Positions 54,261 through 64,000 of a DNA stretch of 64,000 nucleotides are shown in pieces. The stretch's first letter is position 1, and each line of letters opens with the position of its first letter. Below the pieces are notes generated by a model. The model had not been told where the DNA came from and searched no databases. It saw nothing but the letters and a program-made list of their open reading frames with translations. The position numbers were made by a program, and so were the translations under genes. This stretch comes from Coriaria nepalensis (taxonomy: Eukaryota > Streptophyta > Magnoliopsida > Cucurbitales > Coriariaceae): NCBI GenBank assembly GCA_027186245.1, contig CP114481.1:28489501-28553500 (forward strand), in the 5' to 3' direction.

Positions 54261-55787
54261 AATAAGTTTTTGACTTGAAATCACTCATTGAAATGATTTT
54301 AAGGTTAAACAAATGCACACTTTTTCGTATATTGATCATTTGCATGATATGCACAAAACATGTGATTTAAGTGCGAAAATAAAATTCGTTCGAATTGCTT
54401 TGAAATATGTTATTGACTTGAAATCACTCATTGAAATGATTTTAAGGTAAACTAATGCACACTTTCCTTATAATGATCATTTGAAAGTTATGCACGAAAC
54501 TTATGTTTGAAGTGTGAAAATACAATTCGTTCGAATTGCTTTGAAATATGTTATTGACTTGAAATGACTCATTCAAATGATTTTAAGGTTAAACTAATGC
54601 ACACTTTCCTTGCAATGATCGTTTGAAAGTTATGCACGAAACTTCTGTTTGAAGTGTGAAAATAGAATTCGTTCGTATTGCTTTGAAATATGTTATTGAC
54701 TTGAAATGACTCATTCAAATGATTTTAAGGTTAAACTAATGCACACTTTCGTTGCATTGATCATTTGCAAGTTATGCACAAAACTTGTGTTTGAAGTGCG
54801 AAAATAGAATTCGTTCGAATTGCTTTGAAATATGTTATTGACTTGAAATGACTCATTCAAATGATTTTAAGGTTAAACTAATGAACACTTTCCTTGCAAT
54901 GATCATTTGAAAGTTATGCACGAAACTTCTGTTTGAAGTGTGAAAATAGAATTCGTTCGAATTGCTTCAAAATATGTTATTGACTTGAAATCAGACATTC
55001 AAATGATTTTAAGGTTAAACTAATGCACACTTACTTGCATTGATCATTTGCACAAAATAGAATTCGTTCGAATTGCTTTGAAAAAAGATATTGACTTGAG
55101 ATCACTCATTGAAATGATTTTAAGGTAAACTAATGCACACTTTCCTTGCATTGATCTTTTGCAAGTTATGCACAAAACTTGTGTTTGAAGTGCGAAAATA
55201 GAATTCGTTCCAATTGATTTGAAATATGTTATTGACTTGAAATGACTAGTTCAAATGATTTTAAGGTAAACTAATGCACACTTTCCTTGCATTGATCTTT
55301 TGCAAGTTATGCACAAAACTTGTGTTTGAAGTGCGAAAATAGAATTCGTTCGAATTGCTTCGAAATATGTTATTGACTTGAAATGACTCATTCAAATGAT
55401 TTTAAGGTTAAACTAATGCACACTTTCCTTGCAATGATCATTTGAAAGTTATGCACGAAACTTCTTTTTGAAGTGTAAATATAGAATTCGTTCGAATTGC
55501 TTTGAAAAAAGATATTGACTTGAAATCAGTCACTGAAATTATTTTAAGGTTAAACGAATGCACACTTTCCTTGCATTAATCATTTGCAAGTTATGCACAA
55601 AACTTGTGTTGAAGTGCGAAAATCGAATTCATTCGAATTGATTTGAAATATGTTATTGACTTGAAATGACTAATTCAAATGATTTCAAGGTAAACTAATG
55701 CACACTTTACTTGCATTGATCATTTGCAAGTTATGCACAAAACTTGTGCTTGTAGTGCAAAAATAGAATTCATTCGGATTGCTTTGA
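54261..55787 (+). repeat. 1527-bp super-repeat, copy 1 (11 monomers)
   Basis: Monomer starts are 54261, 54404, 54545, 54687, 54829, 54971, 55082, 55223, 55364, 55506 and 55647, with lengths 143, 141, 142, 142, 142, 111, 141, 141, 142, 141 and 141. The marker aaaacatgtgattt recurs at +1527 and +3054. The A-like first monomer has cgtatattg in place of cgtacattg. Confidence 0.94.
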
Positions 55788-57314
55788 AATAAGTTTTTGA
55801 CTTGAAATCACTCATTGAAATGATTTTAAGGTTAAACAAATGCACACTTTTTCGTATATTGATCATTTGCATGATATGCACAAAACATGTGATTTAAGTG
55901 CGAAAATAAAATTCGTTCGAATTGCTTTGAAATATGTTATTGACTTGAAATCACTCATTGAAATGATTTTAAGGTAAACTAATGCACACTTTCCTTATAA
56001 TGATCATTTGAAAGTTATGCACGAAACTTATGTTTGAAGTGTGAAAATACAATTCGTTCGAATTGCTTTGAAATATGTTATTGACTTGAAATGACTCATT
56101 CAAATGATTTTAAGGTTAAACTAATGCACACTTTCCTTGCAATGATCGTTTGAAAGTTATGCACGAAACTTCTGTTTGAAGTGTGAAAATAGAATTCGTT
56201 CGTATTGCTTTGAAATATGTTATTGACTTGAAATGACTCATTCAAATGATTTTAAGGTTAAACTAATGCACACTTTCGTTGCATTGATCATTTGCAAGTT
56301 ATGCACAAAACTTGTGTTTGAAGTGCGAAAATAGAATTCGTTCGAATTGCTTTGAAATATGTTATTGACTTGAAATGACTCATTCAAATGATTTTAAGGT
56401 TAAACTAATGAACACTTTCCTTGCAATGATCATTTGAAAGTTATGCACGAAACTTCTGTTTGAAGTGTGAAAATAGAATTCGTTCGAATTGCTTCAAAAT
56501 ATGTTATTGACTTGAAATCAGACATTCAAATGATTTTAAGGTTAAACTAATGCACACTTACTTGCATTGATCATTTGCACAAAATAGAATTCGTTCGAAT
56601 TGCTTTGAAAAAAGATATTGACTTGAGATCACTCATTGAAATGATTTTAAGGTAAACTAATGCACACTTTCCTTGCATTGATCTTTTGCAAGTTATGCAC
56701 AAAACTTGTGTTTGAAGTGCGAAAATAGAATTCGTTCCAATTGATTTGAAATATGTTATTGACTTGAAATGACTAGTTCAAATGATTTTAAGGTAAACTA
56801 ATGCACACTTTCCTTGCATTGATCTTTTGCAAGTTATGCACAAAACTTGTGTTTGAAGTGCGAAAATAGAATTCGTTCGAATTGCTTCGAAATATGTTAT
56901 TGACTTGAAATGACTCATTCAAATGATTTTAAGGTTAAACTAATGCACACTTTCCTTGCAATGATCATTTGAAAGTTATGCACGAAACTTCTTTTTGAAG
57001 TGTAAATATAGAATTCGTTCGAATTGCTTTGAAAAAAGATATTGACTTGAAATCAGTCACTGAAATTATTTTAAGGTTAAACGAATGCACACTTTCCTTG
57101 CATTAATCATTTGCAAGTTATGCACAAAACTTGTGTTGAAGTGCGAAAATCGAATTCATTCGAATTGATTTGAAATATGTTATTGACTTGAAATGACTAA
57201 TTCAAATGATTTCAAGGTAAACTAATGCACACTTTACTTGCATTGATCATTTGCAAGTTATGCACAAAACTTGTGCTTGTAGTGCAAAAATAGAATTCAT
57301 TCGGATTGCTTTGA
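55788..57314 (+). repeat. 1527-bp super-repeat, copy 2 (11 monomers)
   Basis: Same monomer series as copy 1 at +1527. It includes the 111-bp truncated monomer at 56498-56608. It shares ccttataatgatc with copy 1, where copy 3 reads ccttgtaatgatc. Confidence 0.94.
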
Positions 57315-58699
57315 AATAAGTTTTTGACTTGAAATCACTCATTGAAATGATTTTAAGGTTAAACAAATGCACACTTTTTCGTATATTGATCATTTGCATG
57401 ATATGCACAAAACATGTGATTTAAGTGCGAAAATAAAATTCGTTCGAATTGCTTTGAAATATGTTATTGACTTGAAATCACTCATTGAAATGATTTTAAG
57501 GTAAACTAATGCACACTTTCCTTGTAATGATCATTTGAAAGTTATGCACGAAACTTATGTTTGAAGTGTGAAAATACAATTCGTTCGAATTGCTTTGAAA
57601 TATGTTATTGACTTGAAATGACTCATTCAAATGATTTTAAGGTTAAACTAATGCACACTTTCCTTGCAATGATCGTTCGAAAGTTATGCACGAAACTTCT
57701 GTTTGAAGTGTGAAAATAGAATTCGTTCGTATTGCTTTGAAATATGTTATTGACTTGAAATGACTCATTCAAATGATTTTAAGGTTAAACTAATGCACAC
57801 TTTCGTTGCATTGATCATTTGCAAGTTATGCACAAAACTTGTGTTTGAAGTGCGAAAATAGAATTCGTTCGAATTGCTTTGAAATATGTTATTGACTTGA
57901 AATGACTCATTCAAATGATTTTAAGGTTAAACTAATGAACACTTTCCTTGCAATGATCATTTGAAAGTTATGCACGAAACTTCTGTTTGAAGTGTGAAAG
58001 TAGAATTCGTTCGAATTGCTTCAAAATATGTTATTGACTTGAAATCAGACATTCAAATGATTTTAAGGTTAAACTAATGCACACTTACTTGCATTGATCA
58101 TTTGGACAAAATAGAATTCGTTCGAATTGCTTTGAAAAAAGATATTGACTTGAGATCACTCATTGAAATGATTTTAAGGTAAACTAATGCACACTTTCCT
58201 TGCATTGATCTTTTGCAAGTTATGCACAAAACTTGTGTTTGAAGTGCGAAAATAGAATTCATTCCAATTGATTTGAAATATGTTATTGACTTGAAATGAC
58301 TAGTTCAAATGATTTTAAGGTAAACTAATGCACACTTTCCTTGCATTGATCATTTGAAAGTTATGCACGGAACTTCTTTTTGAAGTGTAAATATAGAATT
58401 CGTTCGAATTGCTTTGAAAAAAGATCTTGACTTGAAATCAGTCATTGAAATTATTTTAAGGTTAAACGAATGCACACTTTCCTTGCATTAATCATTTGCA
58501 AGTTATGCACAAAACTTGTGTTGAAGTGCGAAAATAGAATTCATTCGAATTGATTTGAAATATGTTATTGACTTGAAATGACTAATTCAAATGATTTTAT
58601 GGTAAACTAATGCACACTTTACTTGCATTGATCATTTGCAAGTTATGCACAAAACTTGTGCTTGTAGTGCAAAAATAGAATTCTTCCGAATTGCTTTGA
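57315..58699 (+). repeat. 1527-bp super-repeat, copy 3, one monomer shorter (1385 bp)
   Basis: Follows copies 1 and 2 but lacks exactly 142 bp. Near 58330-58360 the eighth and ninth monomers are fused (tgcattgatcatttgaaag joins the front of one to the back of the next). The truncated monomer is at 58025-58135 and reads tttggacaaaatag. Confidence 0.92.
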
Positions 58700-60541
58700 A
58701 ATAAGTTATTGACTTGAAATGACTCATTGAAATGATTTTAAGGTTAAACAAATACACACTTTCCTTGCAATGATCACTTGAAAGTTTGCACTAAACTTGC
58801 GTTTGAGTGCGAAAATAGAATTCGTTCGAATTGCTTCGAAATATGTTATTGACTTGAAATGACTCATTCAAATGATTTTAAGGTTAAACTAATGCACACT
58901 TTCCTTGCAATGATCATTTGAAAGTTATGCACGAAACTTCTTTTTGAAGTGTGAAAATAGAATTCGTTCGAATTGCTTTGAAAAAAGATATTGACTTGAA
59001 ATCAGTCATTGAAATTATTTTAAGGTTAAACGAATGCACACTTTCCTTGCAATGATCGTTTGAAAGTTATGCACGAAACTTCTGTTTGAAGTGGGAAAAT
59101 AGAATTCGTTCGTATTGATTTGAAATATGTTATTGACTTGAAATGACTAATTTAAATGATTTTAGGGTAAACTAATGCACACTTTACTTGCATTGATCAT
59201 TTGCAAGTTATGCACAAAACTTGTGCTTGTAGTGCAAAAATAGAATTCATTCGAATTGCTTTGAAATAAGTTTTTGACCTGAAATCACTCATTGAAATGA
59301 TTTTAAGGTTAAGCAAATGCACACTTTTTCGTACATTGATCATTTGCATGATATGCACAAAACATGTGTTTTAACTGCGAAAATAAAATTCGTTCGAATT
59401 GCTTTGAAATATGTTATTATCTTGAAATGACTCATTCAAATGATTTTAAGGTTAAACTAATGCACACTTTCCTTGCAATGATCGTTTGAAAGTTATGCAC
59501 GAAACTTCTGTTTGAAGTGTGAAAATAGAATTCGTTCGTATTGCTTCGAAATATGTTATTGACTTGAAATGACTCATTGAAATGATTTTAAGGTTAAACT
59601 AATGCACACTTTCCTTGCAATGATCATTTGAAAGTTATGCACGAAACTTCTTTTTGAAGTGTGAATATAGAATTCGTTCGAATTGCTTCGAAAAAAGATA
59701 TTAACTTGAAATCAGTCATTGAAATTATTTTAAGGTTAAACGAATGCACACTTTCCTTGCATTAATCATTTGCAAGTTATGCACAAAACTTGTGTTGAAG
59801 TGCGAAAATAGAATTCATTCGAATTGCTTTGAAATATGTTATTGAGTTGAAATGACTAATTCAAATGATTTTAAGGTAAACTAATGCACACTTTACTTGC
59901 ATTGATCATTTGCAAGTTATGCACAAAACTTGTGCTTGTAGTGCAAAAATAGAATTCATTCGAATTGCTTTGAAATATGTTTTTGACTTGAAATCACTCA
60001 TTGAAATGATTTTAAGGTTAAACAAATGCACACTTTTTCGTACATTGATCATTTGCATGATATGCACAAAACATGTGTTTTAAGTGCGAAAATAAAATTC
60101 GTTCGAATTGCTTTGAAATATGTTATTGACTTGAAATCACTCATTGAAATGATTTTAAGGTAAAGTAATGCACACTTTCCTTGCAATGATCATTTGAAAG
60201 TTATGCACGAAATTTCTATTTGAAATGTGAATATAGAATTCGTTTGAATTGCTTAGAAATACGATACTGACTTGAAATCACTCATTGAAATGATTTTCAG
60301 GTTAAACGAATGCACACTTTTCTTGCATTGATCATTTGCAAGTTATGTAAAACACTTGTGTTTGAAGTGCGAGAATAGAATTCATTCGTATTGCTTTGAA
60401 ATATGTTATTGACTTGAAATGACTCATTCAAATGATTTTAAGGTTAAACTAATGCACACTTTCGTTGCATTGATCATTTGCAAGTTATGCACAAAACTTG
60501 TGTTTGAAGTGCAAAAATAGAATTCGTTCGAATTGCTTTGA
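58700..60541 (+). repeat. Thirteen unordered monomers between super-repeats
   Basis: The first monomer (58700 to about 58839) is unusual: aaacaaatacacac, gatcacttgaaagtttgc and gcgtttgagtgcg. It resembles the last monomer of the window (63957-64000). Later monomers mix A-like, B-like and C-like forms. The 60230-60400 part (gcttagaaatacgatactg) matches the 50490-50650 stretch. No gene is seen. Confidence 0.78.
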
Positions 60542-62094
60542 AATATGTTATTGACTTGAAATCAGACATTCAAATGATTTTAAGGTTAAACTAATGCACA
60601 CTTACTTGCATTGATCATTTGCAAGTTATGCACAAAACTTGTGTTTGAAGCGTGAAAATAGAATTCGTTCGAATTGCTTTGAAAAAAGATATTGACTTGA
60701 GATCACTCATTGAAATGATTTTAAGGTAAACTAATGCACACTTTCCTTGCAGTGATCTTTTGCAATTTATGCACAAAACTTGTGTTTGAAGTGCGAAAAT
60801 AGAATTCATTCGAATTGCTTTGAAATATCTTATTGACTTGAAATGACTCATTCAAATGATTTTAAGGTTAAACTAATGAACACTTTCCTTGCAATGATCA
60901 TTTGAAAGTTATGCACGAAACTTCTGTTTGAAGTGTGAAAATAGAATTCGTTCGAATTGCTTCGAAATATGTTATTGACTTGAAATGACACCTTCAAATG
61001 ATTTTAAGGTTAAACTAATGCACACTTACTTGCATTGATCATTTGCAAGTTATGCACAAAACTTGTGTTTGAAGCGCGAAAATAGAATTTGTTCGAATTG
61101 CTTTGAAAAAAGATATTGACTTGAGATCACTCATTGAAATGATTTTAAGGTAAACTAATGCACACTTTCCTTGCATTGATCTTTTGCAATTTATGCACAA
61201 AACTTGTGTTTGAAGTGCGAAAATAGAATTCGTTCGAATTGCTTTGAAATATCTTATTGACTTGAAATGACTCATTCAAATGATTTTAAGGTTAAACTAA
61301 TGAACACTTTCCTTGCAATGATCATTTGAAAGTTATGCACGAAACTTCTGTTTGAAGTGTGAAAATAGAATTCGTTCGAATTGCTTCGAAATATGTTATT
61401 GACTTGAAATCACACATCAAATGATTTTAAGGTTAAACTAATGCACACTTACTTGCATTGATCATTTGCAAGTTATGCACAAAACTTGTGTTTGAAGCGT
61501 GAAAATAGAATTCGTTCGAATTGCTTTGAAAAAAGATATTGACTTGAGATCACTCATTGAAATGATTTTAAGGTAAACTAATGCACACTTTCCTTGTAGT
61601 GATCTTTTGCAATTTATGCACAAAACTTGTGTTTGAAGTGCGAAAATAGAATTCGTTCGAATTGCTTTGAAATATCTTATTGACTTGAAATGACTCATTC
61701 AAATGATTTTAAGGTTAAACTAATGAACACTTTCCTTGCAATGATCATTTGAAAGTTATGCACGAAACTTCTGTTTGAAGTGTGAAAATAGAATTCGTTC
61801 GAATTGCTTCGAAATATGTTATTGACTTGAAATGACACCTTCAAATGATTTTAAGGTTAAACTAATGCACACTTACTTGCATTGATCATTTGCAAGTTAT
61901 GCACAAAACTTGTGTTTGAAGCGCGAAAATAGAATTTGTTCGAATTGCTTTGAAAAAAGATATTGACTTGAGATCACTCATTGAAATGATTTTAAGGTAA
62001 ACTAATGCACACTTTCCTTGCATTGATCTTTTGCAATTTATGCAAAAAACTTGTGTTTGAAGTGCGAAAATAGAATTCGTTCGAATTGCTCTGA
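60542..62094 (+). repeat. 424-bp trimer repeated about 3.7 times
   Basis: Copies start at 60542, 60966, 61390 and 61813 (424, 424 and 423 bp); the fourth keeps only two monomers before diverging at about 62095. The marker cacttacttgc occurs at 60599, 61023, 61446 and 61870. Copies alternate in detail: copies 1 and 3 read aagcgtgaaaat, copies 2 and 4 aagcgcgaaaat, which suggests an 847-bp dimer of trimers duplicated once. Confidence 0.9.
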
Positions 62095-62235
62095 AATATG
62101 TTATTGACTTGAAATGACTAATTCAAATAATTTTAAGGTAAACTAATGCACACTTTTTTTGCATTGATCATTTGCAAGTTATGTAAAAAACTTGTGTTTG
62201 AAGTACGAAAATAGAATTCGTTCGAATTGCTTCAG

Positions 62236-62793
62236 AATAAATTCTTGACTTGAAATGACTCATTCAAATGATTTTAAGGCTAAACGAATGCACTCTTTCT
62301 TTGCAGTGATCAGTTGCAAGTTATGCACAAAACTTGTGTTTGAAGTGCGAACGTTCAAATTGCATCGGAATAAATTATTGACTTCAAATGACTCGTTGAA
62401 ATGATTTTATGGTTAAACTAATGCACACTTTTGTTGCATTGATCTTTTGCAAGTTATGCACAAAACTTGGTTTTCTAGTGCGAAAATAGAATTCGTTCGA
62501 ATTGCTTTGAAAAAAGATATTGACTTGAAATCACTCATTGAAATGATTTTAAGGTAATCTAATGCACACTTTCCTTGCGATGATCATTTGAAAGTTATGC
62601 ACAAAACTTCTGTTTGAAATGTGAAAATAGAATTCGTTTGAATTGCTTTGAAATAAGATATTGACTTGAAATCACTCATTGAAATGATTTTCAGGTTAAA
62701 CGAATGCACACTTTTCTTGCATTGATCATTTGCAAGTTATGTAAAAAACTTGTGTTTGAAGTGCGAAAATAGAATTCGTTCGAATTGCTTCAG
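62236..62793 (+). repeat. 558-bp unit with a shortened monomer, copy 1
   Basis: Monomers start at 62236, 62369, 62511 and 62652 (133+142+141+142). The first is short because gtgcgaacgttc replaces gtgcgaaaatagaattcgttc. The markers aaggctaaacg, gcactctttctttgc and gatcagttgc are confined to these units. Confidence 0.9.
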
Positions 62794-63351
62794 AATAAAT
62801 TGTTGACTTGAAATGACTCATTCAAATGATTTTCAGGCTAAACGAATGCACTCTTTCTTTGCATTGATCAGTTGCAAGTTATGCACAAAACTTGTGTTTG
62901 AAGTGCGAACGTTCGAATCGCTTCGAAATAACTTATTGACTTCAAATGACTCGTTGAAATAATTTTATGGTTAAACTAATGCACACTTTTGTTGCATTGA
63001 TCTTTTGCAAGTTATCCACAAAACTTGGTTTTGAAGTGCGAAAATAGAATTCGTTCGAATTGCTTTGAAAAAATATATTGACTTGAAATCACTCATTGAA
63101 ATGATTTTAAGGTAAACTAATGCACACTTTCCTTCCAATGATCATTTGAAAGTTATGCACGAAACTTCTGTTTGAAATGTGAAAATATAATTCGTTTGAA
63201 TTGCTTCGAAATAAGATATTGACTTGAAATCACTCATTGAAATGATTTTCAGGTTAAACGAATGCACACTTTTCTTGCATTGATCATTTGCAAGTTATGT
63301 AAAAAACTTGTGTTTGAATTGCGAAAATAGAATTCGTTCGAATTGCTTCAG
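62794..63351 (+). repeat. 558-bp unit with a shortened monomer, copy 2
   Basis: Same order as copy 1 at exactly +558 (gcgaacgttc at 62347, 62905 and 63463). Private changes include ttatccacaaaac and aatataattcg. Confidence 0.9.
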
Positions 63352-63626
63352 AATAAATTGTTGACTTGAAATGACTCATTCAAATGATTTTCAGGCTAAA
63401 CGAATGCACTCTTTCTTTGCATTGATCAGTTGCAAGTTATGCACAAAACTTGTGTTTGAAGTGCGAACGTTCGTATTGCTTCGAAATAACTTATTGACTT
63501 CAAATGACTCGTTGAAATGATTTTATGGTTAAACTAATGCACACTTTTGTTGCATTGATCTTTTGCAAGTTATGCACAAAAGTTGGTTTTGAAGTGCGAA
63601 AATAGAATTCGTTCGAATTGCTTTGG
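63352..63626 (+). repeat. 558-bp unit, partial copy 3 (2 monomers)
   Basis: The first two monomers follow copies 1 and 2 (gcgaacgttcgtattgc, then ttatggttaaac and aaaagttgg). After 63627 a different monomer type follows, so the unit is cut short. Confidence 0.85.
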
Positions 63627-64000
63627 AATAAGTTATTGACTTGAAATGACTTAATGAAATGATTTTAAGGTTAAACGAATGCACACTTTCCTTGCATTGA
63701 TAATTTGCAAGTTATGCACAAAGGTTGCGTTGAAGTGCGAAAATAGAATTCTTTCGAATTGCTTTGAAATAAGTTATTGACTTGAAATGACTCATTAAAA
63801 TGATTTTAAGGTTAGCAAATCCAGACTCTCCTTGCATTGATGTTTTGCACGTTATGCACTTAAGTTGGGTTTGTAGTACAAAAATAGAATTCGTTCAAAT
63901 TTCTGTAAAATAAGTTATTAACTTGGAATGACTCATTGAAATGATTTTAATGTTAAACAAATACACATTTTCCTTGCTATGAACACTTGAAAGTTATGCA
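63627..64000 (+). repeat. Diverged monomers at the right end of the window
   Basis: The last two to three monomers have the highest number of private changes seen: gataatttgc, aaaggttgcg, ggttagcaaatccagactc, gatgttttgcacg, cttaagttggg, ttctgtaaaataag, tgctatgaacacttg. They are still alignable to the monomer throughout. This is the expected decay towards an array boundary. Confidence 0.85.

Larger units (their letters stand above)
50224..62094 (+). repeat. Domain IV: mixed monomers without the tetramer
   Basis: The A-B-C-D order stops at an A-like monomer starting aataatatttgacttg (50224). From here most monomers start aatatgttattgacttg and share gtgtgaaaatag and cgttcgtattgc or cgttcgaattgc. 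Several local periods replace the 568-bp one: a 559-bp island at 50508, an 11-monomer 1527-bp unit (54261-58699) and a 424-bp trimer (60542-62094). Truncated 111-bp monomers are found only here. Stretches between these blocks are single monomers in no clear order. Confidence 0.85.
1..64000 (+). repeat. Continuous ~142-bp satellite array, about 450 monomers
   Basis: Every part of the window can be aligned to one monomer of about 142 bp, always in the same orientation. Landmarks recur in the same order: an aataagttattgactt-like start, a cattgaaatgatttt box, aaggttaaac, aatgcacacttt, tgatcatttgcaagtta, tgcacaaaacttgtg, gtgcgaaaatag, gaattcgttcgaattgc. I saw no inserted transposon, no inversion and no unique sequence anywhere. 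One A monomer counted by hand has 42 G+C in 143 bases (29%). Monomer length is close to a nucleosome core. The stretch holds no gene that I can support. Host and satellite family are not recognised. Confidence 0.98.
62095..64000 (+). repeat. Domain V: 558-bp units and diverged edge monomers
   Basis: Monomers carry changes rare elsewhere, such as cagaataaatt starts, aaggctaaacg, gcactctttctttgc and gatcagttgc. A 558-bp tetramer repeats from 62236, and after 63627 each monomer has many private changes. This rise in divergence is the expected signature of an array edge, although the edge itself is not reached within the window. Confidence 0.8.

Noticed and set aside
53769..61698. Four 78-codon minus-strand reading frames with nearly the same protein (53769-54005, 60615-60851, 61039-61275, 61462-61698)
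   Set aside because: Each lies in the same place of a duplicated satellite segment, so their similarity comes from tandem amplification. They span parts of two monomers, match no domain I recognise, and have no gene signals.
1..64000. CENP-B box (TTCG....A..CGGG) in the ttcgttcgaattgc segment
   Set aside because: The left half fits but the required CGGG is TGCT, and I noticed no CCCG or CGGG at a suitable place in the monomers. The match is what one expects from a short TTCG-rich box.
1..64000. CRISPR array
   Set aside because: The repeat is continuous: the sequence between any two copies of a short box is itself repeated, so there are no unique spacers, and no cas genes are present.
1..64000. 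Transposon, LTR or helitron origin of the monomers
   Set aside because: No terminal repeats, target-site duplications, tRNA-like box or coding remnant was seen, and no monomer is in inverted orientation.
63627..64000. Telomere or subtelomere junction at the right end
   Set aside because: The monomers diverge but no short telomere-type G-rich repeat or unique sequence appears before the window ends.
1..64000. Promoters, terminators or replication origins in AT-rich boxes and hairpins
   Set aside because: TATA-like and hairpin words occur in each monomer because of the base composition and repetition. Nothing distinguishes a working site.

Overview
The whole 64 kb window is one uninterrupted tandem satellite DNA array. 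I can support no protein gene, RNA gene, transposon or bacterial-type feature in it. The monomer is about 142 bp, roughly 29-30% G+C (one A monomer counted by hand), and always in the same orientation: about 450 head-to-tail copies. Arrays of this size with nested higher-order repeats (HORs) point to a eukaryotic nuclear chromosome in a centromeric, pericentromeric, subtelomeric or other heterochromatic block. I do not recognise the satellite family and cannot name the host. Many differences between monomer types are CpG to TpG/CpA changes, which would fit a host with cytosine methylation, but this is inference.

Layout. From 1 to about 50.2 kb the array is a strict four-monomer HOR, A-B-C-D (143+142+142+141 = 568 bp, often 566-567), with 91 units by hand count. 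Ten of these are trimers of 426 bp: seven carry an A/B hybrid monomer, two a B/C hybrid, and one lacks D. Domain I (1-19152) contains all nine hybrid trimers. Domain II (19153-46959) uses changed D variants and, in 18 C monomers, a perfect 16-bp palindrome. Domain III (46960-50223) is a transition. Domain IV (50224-62094) has lost the tetramer and uses other periods: an 11-monomer unit of 1527 bp in three copies, a 424-bp trimer in four copies (the last partial), and a recurring 111-bp shortened monomer. Domain V (62095-64000) has a 558-bp tetramer with one short monomer, then increasingly divergent monomers, as expected near an array edge.

A third level of repetition lies above the HOR. Blocks of several HORs are duplicated with exact spacing: 1846 bp x2, 2270 bp x2 plus a partial copy, 2839 bp x2 plus a partial copy, 3.26 kb x2 (offset 5961), and 3404/3972 bp. 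Private variants shared by neighbouring copies show that these duplications are layered in time. Unequal exchange or replication-based amplification in register with the HOR explains this.

The open reading frames present (63-80 codons, mostly on the minus strand) are translations of the repeat itself, and I call none of them a gene. All coordinates come from manual reading. Monomer starts are set at the six bases before the conserved G of the aataagt-like box and may be off by a base or two where that box is mutated.
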